The notes beneath the pieces are model-generated. The model did no database searches. It had not been told where the DNA came from and worked only from the letters and a program-made list of their open reading frames with translations. A DNA stretch of 64,000 nt from Sporosarcina trichiuri (GTDB lineage Bacteria; Bacillota; Bacilli; Bacillales_A; Planococcaceae), in contig NZ_CP129119.1 of assembly GCF_030406775.1 (NCBI RefSeq), forward strand, positions 2,018,001 to 2,082,000, given 5' to 3'. Position numbers and translations under genes: made by a program. Shown here piece after piece: positions 17,890 through 27,191 of the stretch. Each line of letters starts with the position of its first letter. Within the stretch, counting starts at the first letter, position 1.

Positions 17890-18654
17890 TTATAAGTTTT
17901 TTTTATTGAAATGAAGAACGGCTGTCACCAGCAGCACGGCAACCAAGCCGGCTGATACGAGCAGCGGACCGGTGAAGTCACCGGGCGCGGCCTCCCCTGT
18001 CAGCAGGCTGGCCGAATCACTGATGAGCACGATGGGGCTCCAGTCAGCGCTGTCGGGGACCAGCCTCGTCAGGAACAGGACGATGACCGCAACGGCCGCT
18101 GTCAGCAGGCCGCCATACCCTGTCGCGAACAGCGTGCTGCCCCATAGCGTGACGGTGAACAGGAGCAGGCCGAACAGCCAGATGCAGCCGATGGCGAGGG
18201 CCAGGTGCCGGATGATGGATTGATCCCAGTAATAGGCGGTGTACGCCCAGGTAATGCCGGCCGACAGCAGCAGGCCGAACGTCCAGTACGCCGCGCCGGT
18301 GACCCATTTTGCGGTGAGGACGGTGCTGCGGCGCAGTCCTTTCGTCAGCAGGATGGTGAGGGTGCCGCGCTCGAGTTCCTTCGACATCATCGTCGAAAAC
18401 AGCAGAATGAACAGGACGAGCCCCATCTGCGGCACGTTTTTGTAGAACTGCATCCATGAGTCGAGCGCCGTCGGATCGGGCAGGTCGAGCGCCGCCCCTT
18501 CCGGCAGCAGGTTTTCCATGACGGCGGGCATGATCTTCGCTGTGAACGGGTTCAGCACGCCGAGGATCGAGAAAATGACCGCAACGAGCAGCAGCTTGTA
18601 TGATTTCACGCTTTCTGTCCATTCTTTTTTCAGAAATCCGAACCAGGGCGTCAT
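17890..18654 (-). CDS. ABC-2 type transporter permease
   Basis: A 254-residue protein with about six membrane segments, beginning with a short cytoplasmic end (TPWFGFLKKEW) typical of ABC-2 permeases. It contains a loop with MSKELERGTLTILLTKGLRR, a conserved feature that contacts the ATPase. Its ATG overlaps the stop codon of the ATPase gene by one base (TAATG), which implies coupled translation. It probably forms an exporter with the ATPase; the substrate (drug, peptide or lipid) is not apparent. Confidence 0.87.
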   Translation of the reverse strand: MTPWFGFLKKEWTESVKSYKLLLVAVIFSILGVLNPFTAKIMPAVMENLLPEGAALDLPDPTALDSWMQFYKNVPQMGLVLFILLFSTMMSKELERGTLTILLTKGLRRSTVLTAKWVTGAAYWTFGLLLSAGITWAYTAYYWDQSIIRHLALAIGCIWLFGLLLFTVTLWGSTLFATGYGGLLTAAVAVIVLFLTRLVPDSADWSPIVLISDSASLLTGEAAPGDFTGPLLVSAGLVAVLLVTAVLHFNKKNL

Positions 18655-19547
18655 TAGAGCACCTCCATAACGACATCTTCGAGTGCTTTCTTGTGCGGGT
18701 GCATCGTGTTGGTTGCGATACCGCGGTCTGCGAGCGCTTTTGTGAATGAAATCCGGGCAGCTGCGTCCGGCAGGCGGACGATGAGTGCACCGTGTTCGAT
18801 CTTCATTTCCGCCGGGAAGTCTGTGAGCTGTGCATGGATCTCTTCTATAGAAGGGCCGTCGAATGTGAAGGCGAATTCGTGCTTCGTCTCGCGGTCGAGC
18901 CGGGCGAGTTCATCGTCGAAGATGATTTTGCCGCCGTGCAGCATGGCGATGCGGTCGCAGATCTGCTCGGCGTCGGACAGGATGTGCGTCGAGAAGAACA
19001 CGGTCGTGTCCTGTTTCGCCGCCTGCAGGATCGACAGGATCTGGGCGCGGCCGGCCGGGTCGAGGGCGGACGTCGGTTCGTCGCAGATGAGCAGCTTCGG
19101 CCGGTTGAGCAGCGCCTGGGCGATGCCGAGCCGTTGTTTCATCCCCCGGGAGTAGGTTCGGATCGGGCTGTTCGTGTCGAGGCCGACGAGTTCCAGCAGC
19201 TCGGTGATGCGGGTGTTCCGTTCCTGTTTTGGCATCTCGGTGATGACGGCGCACAGTTCAAGGTACTCGCGGGCGCTGTAGTACGGGTAGAATTCCGGGA
19301 CGTCAGGCAGGTAGCCGACGTGGGCGTTCGATGCGGTCTGGCCGAATGTGACGGGTGTGCCGGCGATCGTGATTGTGCCGGATGTCAGCGGGGTGAGGCC
19401 GAGCATGCCGTGCATGAGCGTCGTCTTGCCGGCGCCGTTCGCACCGACGAAGCCGCAGATCGTATGCTCGGGAATTACGAGATCGATGTTGTCCAGGACG
19501 GTTCTATCGCCGAATTTTTTCGTGACGTTCTTGATCTCAACGAGCAT
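18654..19547 (-). CDS. ABC transporter ATP-binding protein
   Basis: A 297-residue ATPase with Walker A GANGAGKTT near residue 40, signature SRGMKQRLG near 137, Walker B LLICDEPTSALDP near 158 and an H-loop FFSTH near 190. The C-terminal 80 residues (about 215-297) form the extra domain seen in CcmA/BcrA-like exporters. GGGGAG precedes the ATG. Its start lies inside the last codons of the PLDc_N gene, so three genes are tightly packed. The unit resembles BcrA-type self-protection or stress exporters, but no bacteriocin gene is nearby. Confidence 0.92.
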   Translation of the reverse strand: MLVEIKNVTKKFGDRTVLDNIDLVIPEHTICGFVGANGAGKTTLMHGMLGLTPLTSGTITIAGTPVTFGQTASNAHVGYLPDVPEFYPYYSAREYLELCAVITEMPKQERNTRITELLELVGLDTNSPIRTYSRGMKQRLGIAQALLNRPKLLICDEPTSALDPAGRAQILSILQAAKQDTTVFFSTHILSDAEQICDRIAMLHGGKIIFDDELARLDRETKHEFAFTFDGPSIEEIHAQLTDFPAEMKIEHGALIVRLPDAAARISFTKALADRGIATNTMHPHKKALEDVVMEVL

Positions 19548-19758
19548 CTTGGTCTCCCCTTCCGATCGTGAAATAGACGAGCGGGCCGAGGAACTGGATG
19601 AAGACGACGATGAGCAGCCACATCACCATATTGCCGAACCGGTAGTGCGGGTGGCGGATGACGTGGACGGCCGAGAAGATCGCGAGTCCGACTTGCAGGA
19701 TGACGAGCGGGATGAGGAATGGCAAGTACTCGATGAGCAGGTCGATATCGGTGTTCAT
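19537..19758 (-). CDS. PLDc_N-type small membrane protein
   Basis: A 73-residue protein with two membrane segments (about 10-30 and 44-66). The pattern HPHYRFGNMVMWLLIVVF, then GPLVYFTIGR, is the N-terminal membrane domain found in cardiolipin synthases and as a free-standing family next to ABC exporters (PF13396-like). It lacks any phospholipase domain. Its ATG overlaps the stop codon of the regulator by four bases, and its end overlaps the ATPase start by 11 bases. Confidence 0.8.
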   Translation of the reverse strand: MNTDIDLLIEYLPFLIPLVILQVGLAIFSAVHVIRHPHYRFGNMVMWLLIVVFIQFLGPLVYFTIGRGDQDAR

Positions 19759-20855
19759 TGGATTCCCTCCAGTCCGAAACGGAGTTCGGTGAGTAAGTCT
19801 TTCATTTCTTCGTCGTCCCGGTACGGCGCGAAGAAGGGGGCGTCGAAGATTTCGAACAGCGACTGTTTGACGAGCCGGTCGCTGCGCAGGGCATTCGTGC
19901 CGAGGTCGAGTTCCTCGAGCCAGCTGTCGAGCCGGTTGAAGTACGTGTCGCCGTGCAGATCGATCGGGAACAGATACTTCGTGCAGACGCGGACAAATTT
20001 TGATAGATACGCATACATCTGCGGGCGGTCGCCGTGGATGGCCGCAAGCTGCGCGGTGCCTGCGTGGAACTGCAGGCAGACGTTCGGATGCAGTTTCTCC
20101 AGGTCGTACAGGCCGATGAGTCCTTCGGTGCGGCGGAGCGTTTCCGCGGAGACCGTGGGATCATCCGCGGACAGCCTCAAATAGAGCGGCGCCGCACCGA
20201 CGAGCTGCAGGAGATTCTGATACATCATCACCTGAAGTGCTCGCATCGCTTCGTCCGTCTGCCCGAGCTGTTCGTAGGCGGTCGCAAGCAGCGCTTCATC
20301 ACCGATGCTCGGCCGGATGACGCCGTCGAGCAGGCGGAGTGTCGTTTCCGGGTCACCCTGCATGGAGGCGACCGCCGCCTGCAGCGAGTTCGCCTGGCGC
20401 AGCACCCAGACGTCTTCGGACAGCGTGCGGATACGGTCGAGCCACGTGTTGATGGTCGTCAAGACGGCAGGACCGTTTTCCGTGAGGATGAAGTGATTGA
20501 GCATGAGCACGCTCATCTGCAGCAGCAGGCCGGCGTCGCGGTAGCCGTGCCGTACTTCTTCGAGGACATCCTGGTACACGTCGGCGAATGGCTCGTGTGC
20601 GAATCGTTTGGAATAGCCGATGTACAGCGTCTGGATCGCCTGTTTGGACAGTGTCTGTTCATAGCCGAGCAGCTCGTCGACGGTCAGGTTGAAGTAGGCG
20701 GCGATCTTCGGCAGCAGCGTGATGTCGGGATAGCTCAGCCCTTTTTCCCATTTGGAGACCGACGCTTTGGAAACCTGGCAGTGCGCGGCGAGGGTTTCCT
20801 GGGTGATGCCGTGTTTTTGCCGTTCGCGGTGAATGATTGTGCTGATGTGGAGCAT
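19755..20855 (-). CDS. XRE-family regulator with TPR-like C-terminal domain
   Basis: A 366-residue protein with an N-terminal Cro/C1-type helix-turn-helix (about 5-60; TQETLAAHCQVSKASVSKWE) followed by about 300 residues of helical, TPR-like sequence (for example GDEALLATAYEQLGQTDEAM). This design is common in Bacillales regulators that sense a peptide or interact with another protein. It is the first gene of the operon with the PLDc_N protein and the ABC exporter and overlaps the next gene by four bases, so it very likely controls its own operon. A promoter and an inverted repeat lie upstream. Confidence 0.88.
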   Translation of the reverse strand: MLHISTIIHRERQKHGITQETLAAHCQVSKASVSKWEKGLSYPDITLLPKIAAYFNLTVDELLGYEQTLSKQAIQTLYIGYSKRFAHEPFADVYQDVLEEVRHGYRDAGLLLQMSVLMLNHFILTENGPAVLTTINTWLDRIRTLSEDVWVLRQANSLQAAVASMQGDPETTLRLLDGVIRPSIGDEALLATAYEQLGQTDEAMRALQVMMYQNLLQLVGAAPLYLRLSADDPTVSAETLRRTEGLIGLYDLEKLHPNVCLQFHAGTAQLAAIHGDRPQMYAYLSKFVRVCTKYLFPIDLHGDTYFNRLDSWLEELDLGTNALRSDRLVKQSLFEIFDAPFFAPYRDDEEMKDLLTELRFGLEGIQ

Positions 20856-20884
20856 GGTGGGTCCTCCTTTTTCTCGTTATCTCC

Positions 20885-20949
20885 AGTATAAGTTACTTGT
20901 TGGCTGATTCAATGACGTTTTGGTTGACTTGCGCGGAGGAGAATCAACC
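20885..20949 (-). promoter_or_regulatory. promoter and possible operator of the XRE/ABC operon
   Basis: On the minus strand, TTGAAT, a 16-base spacer and TATACT form a sigma-A-like promoter (20885-20912). Just upstream, GGTTGA and TCAACC (20922-20949) form an inverted repeat with a 16-base gap, a plausible operator for the regulator or an activator. Confidence 0.45.
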
Positions 20950-20984
20950 ATTGGATGATTTTATTAACTTAATGTGCAGATGAA

Positions 20985-21722
20985 ATGGGCGGGTTGCGTC
21001 GGGGAATGGAGCGGTTCGGCAGTGGAATGGAGCGGTTTACCGGGCGAATGGATCGGTTCGGCAGTGGAATTGATCGCTTAGCCAGGCGAATGGATCGGTT
21101 CGCCCGGGAATGGAGCGGTCGCTCAACCCGGCTGTCCACTGCCCTTCCCCTCCCCAACAGAAAAAGCGGAGCGTCAGCGGAGCCCGACAAGCTAGTGTTG
21201 GTCTTTGCGCATGGGAGGGCTTGAATGGTCGCGGCCATTTCGATGTGTGGGACGGGATTGCAGCCGCGGGAATGGAGCGGTTCGTGGCAGGATATGATCG
21301 GTTCGGCGACGGGATTGATCGCTTAGGCCGAGGAATGGATCGGTTCGGCAGTGGAATGGAGCGGTTTACCGGGCGAATTGATCGCTTCGCTCGGGGAATT
21401 GATCGCTTGGCCAGTGGAATGGAGCGGTCGCTCAACCCGGGTGGCTGCTGCTCTTTCCCCTCCCCAACAGAAAAAGCGGAGCGTCAGCGGAGCCCGACAA
21501 GCTAGTGTTGGTCTTTGCGCATGGGAGGGCTTGAATGGTCGCGGCCATTTCGATGTGTGGGACAGGATTGCAGCCGCGGGAATGGAGCGGTTTACCGGGC
21601 GAATGGAGCGGTTCGGCGACGGGATTGATCGCTCAGCTGGGGGAATGGAGCGGTCCGGCATTAGAATTGATCGGTTCGCCGAGTGAATGGAGCGCTTAGG
21701 TCGCGAAATGGAGCGGTCGGCA
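20985..21722. repeat. 21-bp-period repeat island 5
   Basis: About 22 units of 21 bp in three blocks (roughly seven, eight and seven), separated by composite-core copies at about 21135-21270 and 21445-21580, which are nearly identical with an offset of 310 bp. The first unit has the GAAATGGGCGGGTT core while all others have GAATGGAGCGGTT or GAATTGATCGCTT cores, so two core families meet in one array. Both blocks before a composite core end with GAATGGAGCGGTCGCTCAAC. Confidence 0.9.
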
Positions 21723-21732
21723 GGTTGCCATG

Positions 21733-21761
21733 CAAAAAGGGTGCCCGCGGGCACCCTTTTT
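21733..21761 (-). terminator. intrinsic terminator of the Vpr-like protease gene
   Basis: A perfect hairpin (AAAAGGGTGCCC / GGGCACCCTTTT, loop GC) lies just after the stop codon at 21768 and works in both directions. Confidence 0.92.
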
Positions 21762-21767
21762 CCAGCA

Positions 21768-24700
21768 TTATTTATCCAGCAATACATAGCTGCCGGCGGA
21801 TTCGATTTCGAATTCGGCCTGGCCTTTTTTCACTTTGTACTTGGATGTTTTGTTCGTGTCCAGGTTGAGGACGGAGCCTTTTTTCCATTTCTTATCCGCG
21901 CTGTCATCCACCGCGATGGCGACTTGGATGTCTTCGCCGAATTTCTTGATGGCTGTTTTCGCAGCGGCTGTGCCCTGGTTGATGCCGATTGTGTAGATAT
22001 CACTCTTCGCACCTTTCACTTGTGCGGAAGATGATTTGCCAAATGTTACGACAGCTTTGCCGTTCGTGTTCTTGCGGAGCACTTCGACGGCATCCTTTTC
22101 GAATGTGAACGCTGCGTCCGCTGTTTTGAAGACGAGATATTTCTTGGATTTCTCGATCGCTTTCAGCACGCTGTCATCGAGTTCGACGTCGAATGTGCCG
22201 TCAGCTGCCGGTACGTCCAAAATGATCTCCTTCGCTTTCTTGTCGTTCAGGAAGCTTGCGATCATGTCTTCTGTCACGACCATCGCTTTCGATGCCGGCT
22301 TTTCGACGTGGACGTTCACAGTTGTCGTGAAGTCGCCGAGTGTGACGCTGATTTCAGCATCTCCAGCACCGATGGCAGTGATCTTGCCTTTGAAAACTTT
22401 GGCGACGGATGGGTTGTTCGACTGGTATGCCGCGTCATCCGTTACGCTTTTCGTTGTGGACGTGCCGTCTGCTTTCGTTGTCGTTTCGATCAGCTGGACA
22501 GACGCCGTGTCCCCTTCTTTCAGGGACACGCTGTCTTTATCCAACGCATACGTCACGACTGGTGCCGGCTCGCCTTTGACAGTCAAGTACACGAGTGTTG
22601 TTTCCCCGTTCGGGTAGTCGACTTTCACTTGTGTCTTGCCCGGCTGGTGCGCGCTGATCAGGCCTTTGTGGACTGTTGCAATCTTGTTGTTGACGACGCT
22701 GAATTTCGCGTCGTTTGTTGCGTCACGCTCGATGATCTGGCCGTCCGGCTTGACCGTCTTCTGTGTGACTTTGATTTGTTTCTGCTGGTTCACCTGCATT
22801 TTGACTTCTGTTTTGTCGACCGAGTAGGTCACGATGTCCTGCTTCGGTGCCACGACTTCGAGGTAGACGAAGATCGTGTCCTGTTCAGGGATCATGACGC
22901 GGACTTGTGTCTTGCCTGCTTTTTGCGCTGTGACGAGTCCTTTGTGGACAGTTGCGATCTTGTTATTGACGATGTTGAAGCTTGTGTTCGGCGTGAAGTC
23001 CTGTTCGACGACTGTGCCGTCAGGTTTCACTGTTGTTTTCGTGACGGTGATCTGCTCCTGCTGGCCGACGCCGAGCTTGAGCGTGTTTTTATCCACCGAA
23101 TACGTCACGACATCCTGTTCCGCTGCGTTGACTTCGAGGTAGACGAACCGGGTGTCCTGCCCCGGGATCATGACGCGGACTTGTGTTTTGCCTGCTTTGT
23201 GCCCTGTGACGAGACCTTTCGATACGGTTGCGATCGAATTATCGACGACGTTGAATTTCACGTTCGGCGTGATGTCCTTCTTGACTGTCGTACCGTCCGC
23301 TTTCACTGTCGTTTCCGTTACGAGGAGCTGTTCCTGCTGGCCGACGCCGATGGACAGGTTCTTTTTGTTGAGTGCATACGTGACTTCGTCCTGTGCCGGA
23401 GCGTCTGCTGTCACGGTGACAGGGATCGTCTGCGTGAAGTCACCGTATGTGATGGTGATGTCCGCTTTGCCGGCTGCGACTGCTGTCACTTTGCCGTTCG
23501 CCACTGTTGCGACTGCTGCATCGCTTGACGCGAAATCAGCTTCCGCAGTGACGTCACGGTCTGTCGATGTGCCATCCGGCTTCGTTGTTGTTTCGGTTAC
23601 GAGGATCTGCGCTGTGTCGCCCGCTTTCAGATCCAGTGCGGTTTGATCGACCGAAACGGAGACTGTGTCCGGCTGGCCCTCCGCTTTATAGATTTCCTGT
23701 GCTGCTTTGTTGCCTGCTGCGTCCGTGTACTTGACTGTAACGTTCGATTTGTACTTGTCGAAGTTCGGCACATCGAACGCGAAGTTACCGTCCTGATCGA
23801 GTTTCACTGCGCCGGAGTTGACCGCCTTGCCGTCAGTTGTCACTTCATACGAAGCAGACAGTTTCGTGTTGAGGTCATAGCCCATGCCGTATTTGACGAG
23901 TTCGCGCTGGTAATCGACGTACTTGTCGATGACCTTACCTGCTGCTTTGCCGTTTTCGACCGATCCTTCGATCGTGCCGGCAGATGATTTCACGACGACC
24001 GGCCCGACGTCAGCTGTGATCGTTTTCGGATTTCCGGAAACCGGCTCACCTGTGAAGTCGATTGTGTAAAGGCCGTCCGGGATGTCCTGCTGGCCTGTTC
24101 CGCCCCATGGCGTGTATTCGCCTTTGATCGGCAGCTGGTAGGAGCCGGCTGCAAGTGATGCGCCCGCATGCAGATAGCCGATGTAGCCGTCGTTGTACTC
24201 GCCGCCTGTCGGATCCATGATATTCCACAGTTCGACCGTGTTGAAGTTCACATCGCCGGTGATTGTGAAGTAAAGCATCGCTTCGTCTTTCACGCCATCA
24301 CCGTTGAAGGACAGATCGGTTTCCGTGATTTCCATATCTGTGACCGCGGCCGCCGCTGCGCCTCCGAAGTCCGCTGCGAATGGCAGGGACAGATCCTTGC
24401 CGTTCCCTTTGATGTGGATGTAGCCGAGGATTTCATCGCCGGCTTTTGACTCCGCTTTTGAAGCGGTCAGCGTGACGTTGAGCATTTGCTCACCGTTCAG
24501 GGTGAAGGCTGTCTTGTCGACAGTTACATTTGCATCGCCGAATTTCTTCGTGATATCGACGGAAACGGTGTAGTCGCCGCCTTTGCCTTTCAGATCTTTG
24601 ACTTTGATCTGCTTCGTGACGGAGATATCTTTGTCGAGTTTCTGAGGGCCGAATGTGACTGTCCCTTTCAGGTTCTCGACTTCCGAACCGTCGTTGTTCG

Positions 24701-26735
24701 CTGTGTCGATGCCGTACGCAAGGACGTCAGCGTGTGCTGCTTTGTACGCTTCCACACGGCCTGCGCCTTGTGTGAAGACATCATATTTCTTTGTATCGAG
24801 CAGTGTTGCCGTGTTGGAAAGTGCGACTTTCACATCGAATGCGTTCCACTCAGGGTTTGCCTGTTTCACGAGCGCTGCGATACCCGCAACGTGAGGAGTG
24901 GCCATCGATGTACCGGTTTTGCGTGAATACGACTCGCTGTAGTCCGCATCCGGGAAGTCTTTGCCGTATTGCGGGATGGTGGACATGATGTTCGTTCCAG
25001 GTGCAGTGACGTCCGGCTTGATGTCGAAGTTCGGGACGGATGGACCGCGTGAACTTGAGTCGTTGACGTCGTCGCCTGTCGTTTTCGTGCTTGTGAACTG
25101 ATCGAATGTGATCGTTCCTTCCGCTGCTGCGAGTGCTGCGCGGATCGCTTCGCCGTCTGTGACGGACATGTCGAATGTCGGAAGGAATTCGAACGCATCC
25201 CCTAGGAATGTTTGGGATTTGCCAGGTGCGTTCGTGCCGCCTGCGAAGTTGTGGACGATGACGCCGACAGCACCGTTTTTCTTCGCTGCTTCGATTTTAT
25301 CCACAAATGCGATTTCGCCGCGGGACACGAGTGCGATTTTACCTTTGACGTCTAGTCCGGCATAGTCGGCTTCTTTACCGACGCCCGGGACTGCGACAAG
25401 TTTGTAGCTGCCCGAAAGCTGCTGTTTCACGTCCTTGCCGAATGTCGTCGCCATGAGATCGTTCACTTTGCTGTACGTGAAGTCGCCGGCTGTGATGTTG
25501 ATGTTGGCCTGGTAATGTGTTTCCGGGTTTGTCGTGTTGCCGACACCGATGCCGAGACGTGACGTTGCCGGAGTTCCCATCGTACCGCGGTTCGGACCGG
25601 AGTTTCCTGTTGCGATGACGGAAATCGTGCCTGCGAGCATCGCGTTGTTGATGGCGAAGGAGGCCCCATCGACTTCATTGTTCGCCCCGCCGCCGAGCGA
25701 CAGGTTGATGACATCCATGTTTTCGATGACCGCAGTGTCGATCGCTTTGATGATTCCGGCGGTCGATCCGCTGCCGTATGCGCCGAGGACGCGGTACGAA
25801 TAGAGGTCGACTTTCGGTGCGATCCCTTTGATGCCGTATGGATTGTTGCCTTGTGCGGCAATCGTTCCGGCTACGTGCGTGCCATGCGATGTGTAGAATG
25901 CGCTGCCTTTGTCGTTGAATTCAGGCTTGTTCGATGGACGGTCGAGCGGAGACGTTTCCGATCCGTCGTCATCTGCGCGGGGCCGTGCATAGTCGCCTTC
26001 TGTGTGAGGGACGAAGTTCTTGCCGCCTTTGTAGACTGCTTTCAAATCCGGGTGTTCTGCATCGATTCCTGTGTCAAGGACAGCGACTTTGATGCCTTGT
26101 CCTTCAATCCCTTCTGCCCACAGTTTATCGATTCCGAGGAATGGAATGCTGGTGTCCATTTGTGCATCGACGGATGGCTCGACTTTTTCGAGGCCTTCGA
26201 GTGCATACATAGTAGTGTCAGGCTCGACGTATTTGACTTCGTCGATGTCCAGGATTTTCTCGAGGTCATTGGCCTGTACAGTGCCGGAGAGACCGTTGAG
26301 GACTGTATCGTATGAGAATTGCTGATCGAATTTGACGTTTTTGACCGCCATCTTCTTTTTTGCGCTGACTTGCTGGTCTTGGATCTTTTTCTTTTTCGTG
26401 TTCTTCTGCGCCTGTGTCATCTTCTTGCCGTTCAGTTTCTGGATCCCCTGCTCGAGGCCCACCGACTTTTCGGACAGATGAATGATGACAGGCACTTTCT
26501 GGGTTCCTGAAAGCCCTTCCAGATCCTTATGGAGACGGGCATCTCCCTCCAGCAGGCTTGTCTGCTGAGCAATCGCCGCTTTCTGCTGCAGAATGCTTTC
26601 ATCTTGCGGGTTCGGCTTGAACGGCTGTTTGAGGAGCGCTGCATCGGCAGTGCCTGCAAACGGCAGGACAAGCGAGAGTACCAGGACCAGTGTCAGGAAC
26701 GTACTGAGAAATCTGGTGAATTTCTTGTTGGTCAA
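21768..26735 (-). CDS. Vpr-like secreted subtilase with PA domain and five Ig-like repeats
   Basis: A 1655-residue secreted protease starting with TTG at 26735 behind GGGGGTAGGAA. Signal peptide to about 33; an I9-type propeptide (about 80-175) with a lysine-rich insert; an S8 domain with Asp in VAVLDTGID, His in SHGTHVAG and Ser in TGTSMATPHVAG; and a protease-associated (PA) domain inserted between His and Ser. Fn3-like segments follow, then five BIG_2/Ig-like repeats of about 92 residues (about 1010-1470), each with a (V/T)xTYxxDK-like start, a TTxKxDG strand and AGxxxxxV near the end. The last 190 residues are of unknown fold and end in SAGSYVLLDK. There is no SLH or sortase motif. It is about twice the length of B. 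subtilis Vpr because of the repeats. Confidence 0.9.
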   Translation of the reverse strand: MTNKKFTRFLSTFLTLVLVLSLVLPFAGTADAALLKQPFKPNPQDESILQQKAAIAQQTSLLEGDARLHKDLEGLSGTQKVPVIIHLSEKSVGLEQGIQKLNGKKMTQAQKNTKKKKIQDQQVSAKKKMAVKNVKFDQQFSYDTVLNGLSGTVQANDLEKILDIDEVKYVEPDTTMYALEGLEKVEPSVDAQMDTSIPFLGIDKLWAEGIEGQGIKVAVLDTGIDAEHPDLKAVYKGGKNFVPHTEGDYARPRADDDGSETSPLDRPSNKPEFNDKGSAFYTSHGTHVAGTIAAQGNNPYGIKGIAPKVDLYSYRVLGAYGSGSTAGIIKAIDTAVIENMDVINLSLGGGANNEVDGASFAINNAMLAGTISVIATGNSGPNRGTMGTPATSRLGIGVGNTTNPETHYQANINITAGDFTYSKVNDLMATTFGKDVKQQLSGSYKLVAVPGVGKEADYAGLDVKGKIALVSRGEIAFVDKIEAAKKNGAVGVIVHNFAGGTNAPGKSQTFLGDAFEFLPTFDMSVTDGEAIRAALAAAEGTITFDQFTSTKTTGDDVNDSSSRGPSVPNFDIKPDVTAPGTNIMSTIPQYGKDFPDADYSESYSRKTGTSMATPHVAGIAALVKQANPEWNAFDVKVALSNTATLLDTKKYDVFTQGAGRVEAYKAAHADVLAYGIDTANNDGSEVENLKGTVTFGPQKLDKDISVTKQIKVKDLKGKGGDYTVSVDITKKFGDANVTVDKTAFTLNGEQMLNVTLTASKAESKAGDEILGYIHIKGNGKDLSLPFAADFGGAAAAAVTDMEITETDLSFNGDGVKDEAMLYFTITGDVNFNTVELWNIMDPTGGEYNDGYIGYLHAGASLAAGSYQLPIKGEYTPWGGTGQQDIPDGLYTIDFTGEPVSGNPKTITADVGPVVVKSSAGTIEGSVENGKAAGKVIDKYVDYQRELVKYGMGYDLNTKLSASYEVTTDGKAVNSGAVKLDQDGNFAFDVPNFDKYKSNVTVKYTDAAGNKAAQEIYKAEGQPDTVSVSVDQTALDLKAGDTAQILVTETTTKPDGTSTDRDVTAEADFASSDAAVATVANGKVTAVAAGKADITITYGDFTQTIPVTVTADAPAQDEVTYALNKKNLSIGVGQQEQLLVTETTVKADGTTVKKDITPNVKFNVVDNSIATVSKGLVTGHKAGKTQVRVMIPGQDTRFVYLEVNAAEQDVVTYSVDKNTLKLGVGQQEQITVTKTTVKPDGTVVEQDFTPNTSFNIVNNKIATVHKGLVTAQKAGKTQVRVMIPEQDTIFVYLEVVAPKQDIVTYSVDKTEVKMQVNQQKQIKVTQKTVKPDGQIIERDATNDAKFSVVNNKIATVHKGLISAHQPGKTQVKVDYPNGETTLVYLTVKGEPAPVVTYALDKDSVSLKEGDTASVQLIETTTKADGTSTTKSVTDDAAYQSNNPSVAKVFKGKITAIGAGDAEISVTLGDFTTTVNVHVEKPASKAMVVTEDMIASFLNDKKAKEIILDVPAADGTFDVELDDSVLKAIEKSKKYLVFKTADAAFTFEKDAVEVLRKNTNGKAVVTFGKSSSAQVKGAKSDIYTIGINQGTAAAKTAIKKFGEDIQVAIAVDDSADKKWKKGSVLNLDTNKTSKYKVKKGQAEFEIESAGSYVLLDK

Positions 26736-27009
26736 ATTCCTACCCCCTATATTGAATTAGTTGTCAGACTTAACAAAATTAAGTGACAGAACGAAGATAT
26801 CATAGAACGGTAGATTTGAGAACGGCAGTTTCCTCCGAATTTCGGAATAAACGTCACTTTTCAGAAAAATCGTCCAATCGGCATTGCCGGGGATCATTTG
26901 GAGTAGTCTATTGGTTGTATGGAAGATGATAGATCTTATGAAGATGGTAGGTGTTCCATATTGTGGGTATATAGGTGGGGTCAACCATCCGCTGATTGGG
27001 GGGGGAGGA

Positions 27010-27130
27010 CGATGCTTGCTTGAGCGTAGGACACTGATGCTTGAGCGTTTGGGGCTGGGGCTTGAGCGGTTCTCGCTTTGCTTGAGCAGTTCTGAGCTGG
27101 GCTTGAGCGGTTCTCGCTTTGCTTGAGCGC
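27010..27130. repeat. 21-bp-period repeat island 6 (TTGAGCGGTT core)
   Basis: Six units of 21 bp with the core GCTTGAGCGGTT (variants GCTTGAGCGTTT, GCTTGAGCAGTT) and changing tails such as CTCGCTTT and GGGGCTGG. The core differs from the GAATGGAGCGGTT family in its first half but shares GAGCGGTT. It lies just beyond the terminator of the second exonuclease gene. The rest of 26736-27009 is the upstream region of the Vpr-like gene. Confidence 0.85.
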
Positions 27131-27166
27131 CCGGCCATTCCCCCCCAAAAAAACCCCACAAAAAAA

Positions 27167-27187
27167 CGCTTCGTTGGCGGAAGCGTG
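27167..27187 (-). terminator. terminator of the second exonuclease gene
   Basis: A short stem ACGCTTC / GAAGCGT with a 7-base loop is followed on the minus strand by TTTTTTTG, a few bases after the stop codon. Confidence 0.75.
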
Positions 27188-27191
27188 GGGA

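Noticed and set aside
22308-23528. Plus-strand frame of about 400 codons opposite the Ig-like repeats of the Vpr-like gene
   Set aside because: It mirrors the repeats of the real gene and has no start signal or recognisable domain.
25297-25305. Single DnaA box TTATCCACA inside the Vpr-like gene
   Set aside because: An isolated box within coding sequence is expected by chance in a window of this size; no cluster surrounds it.
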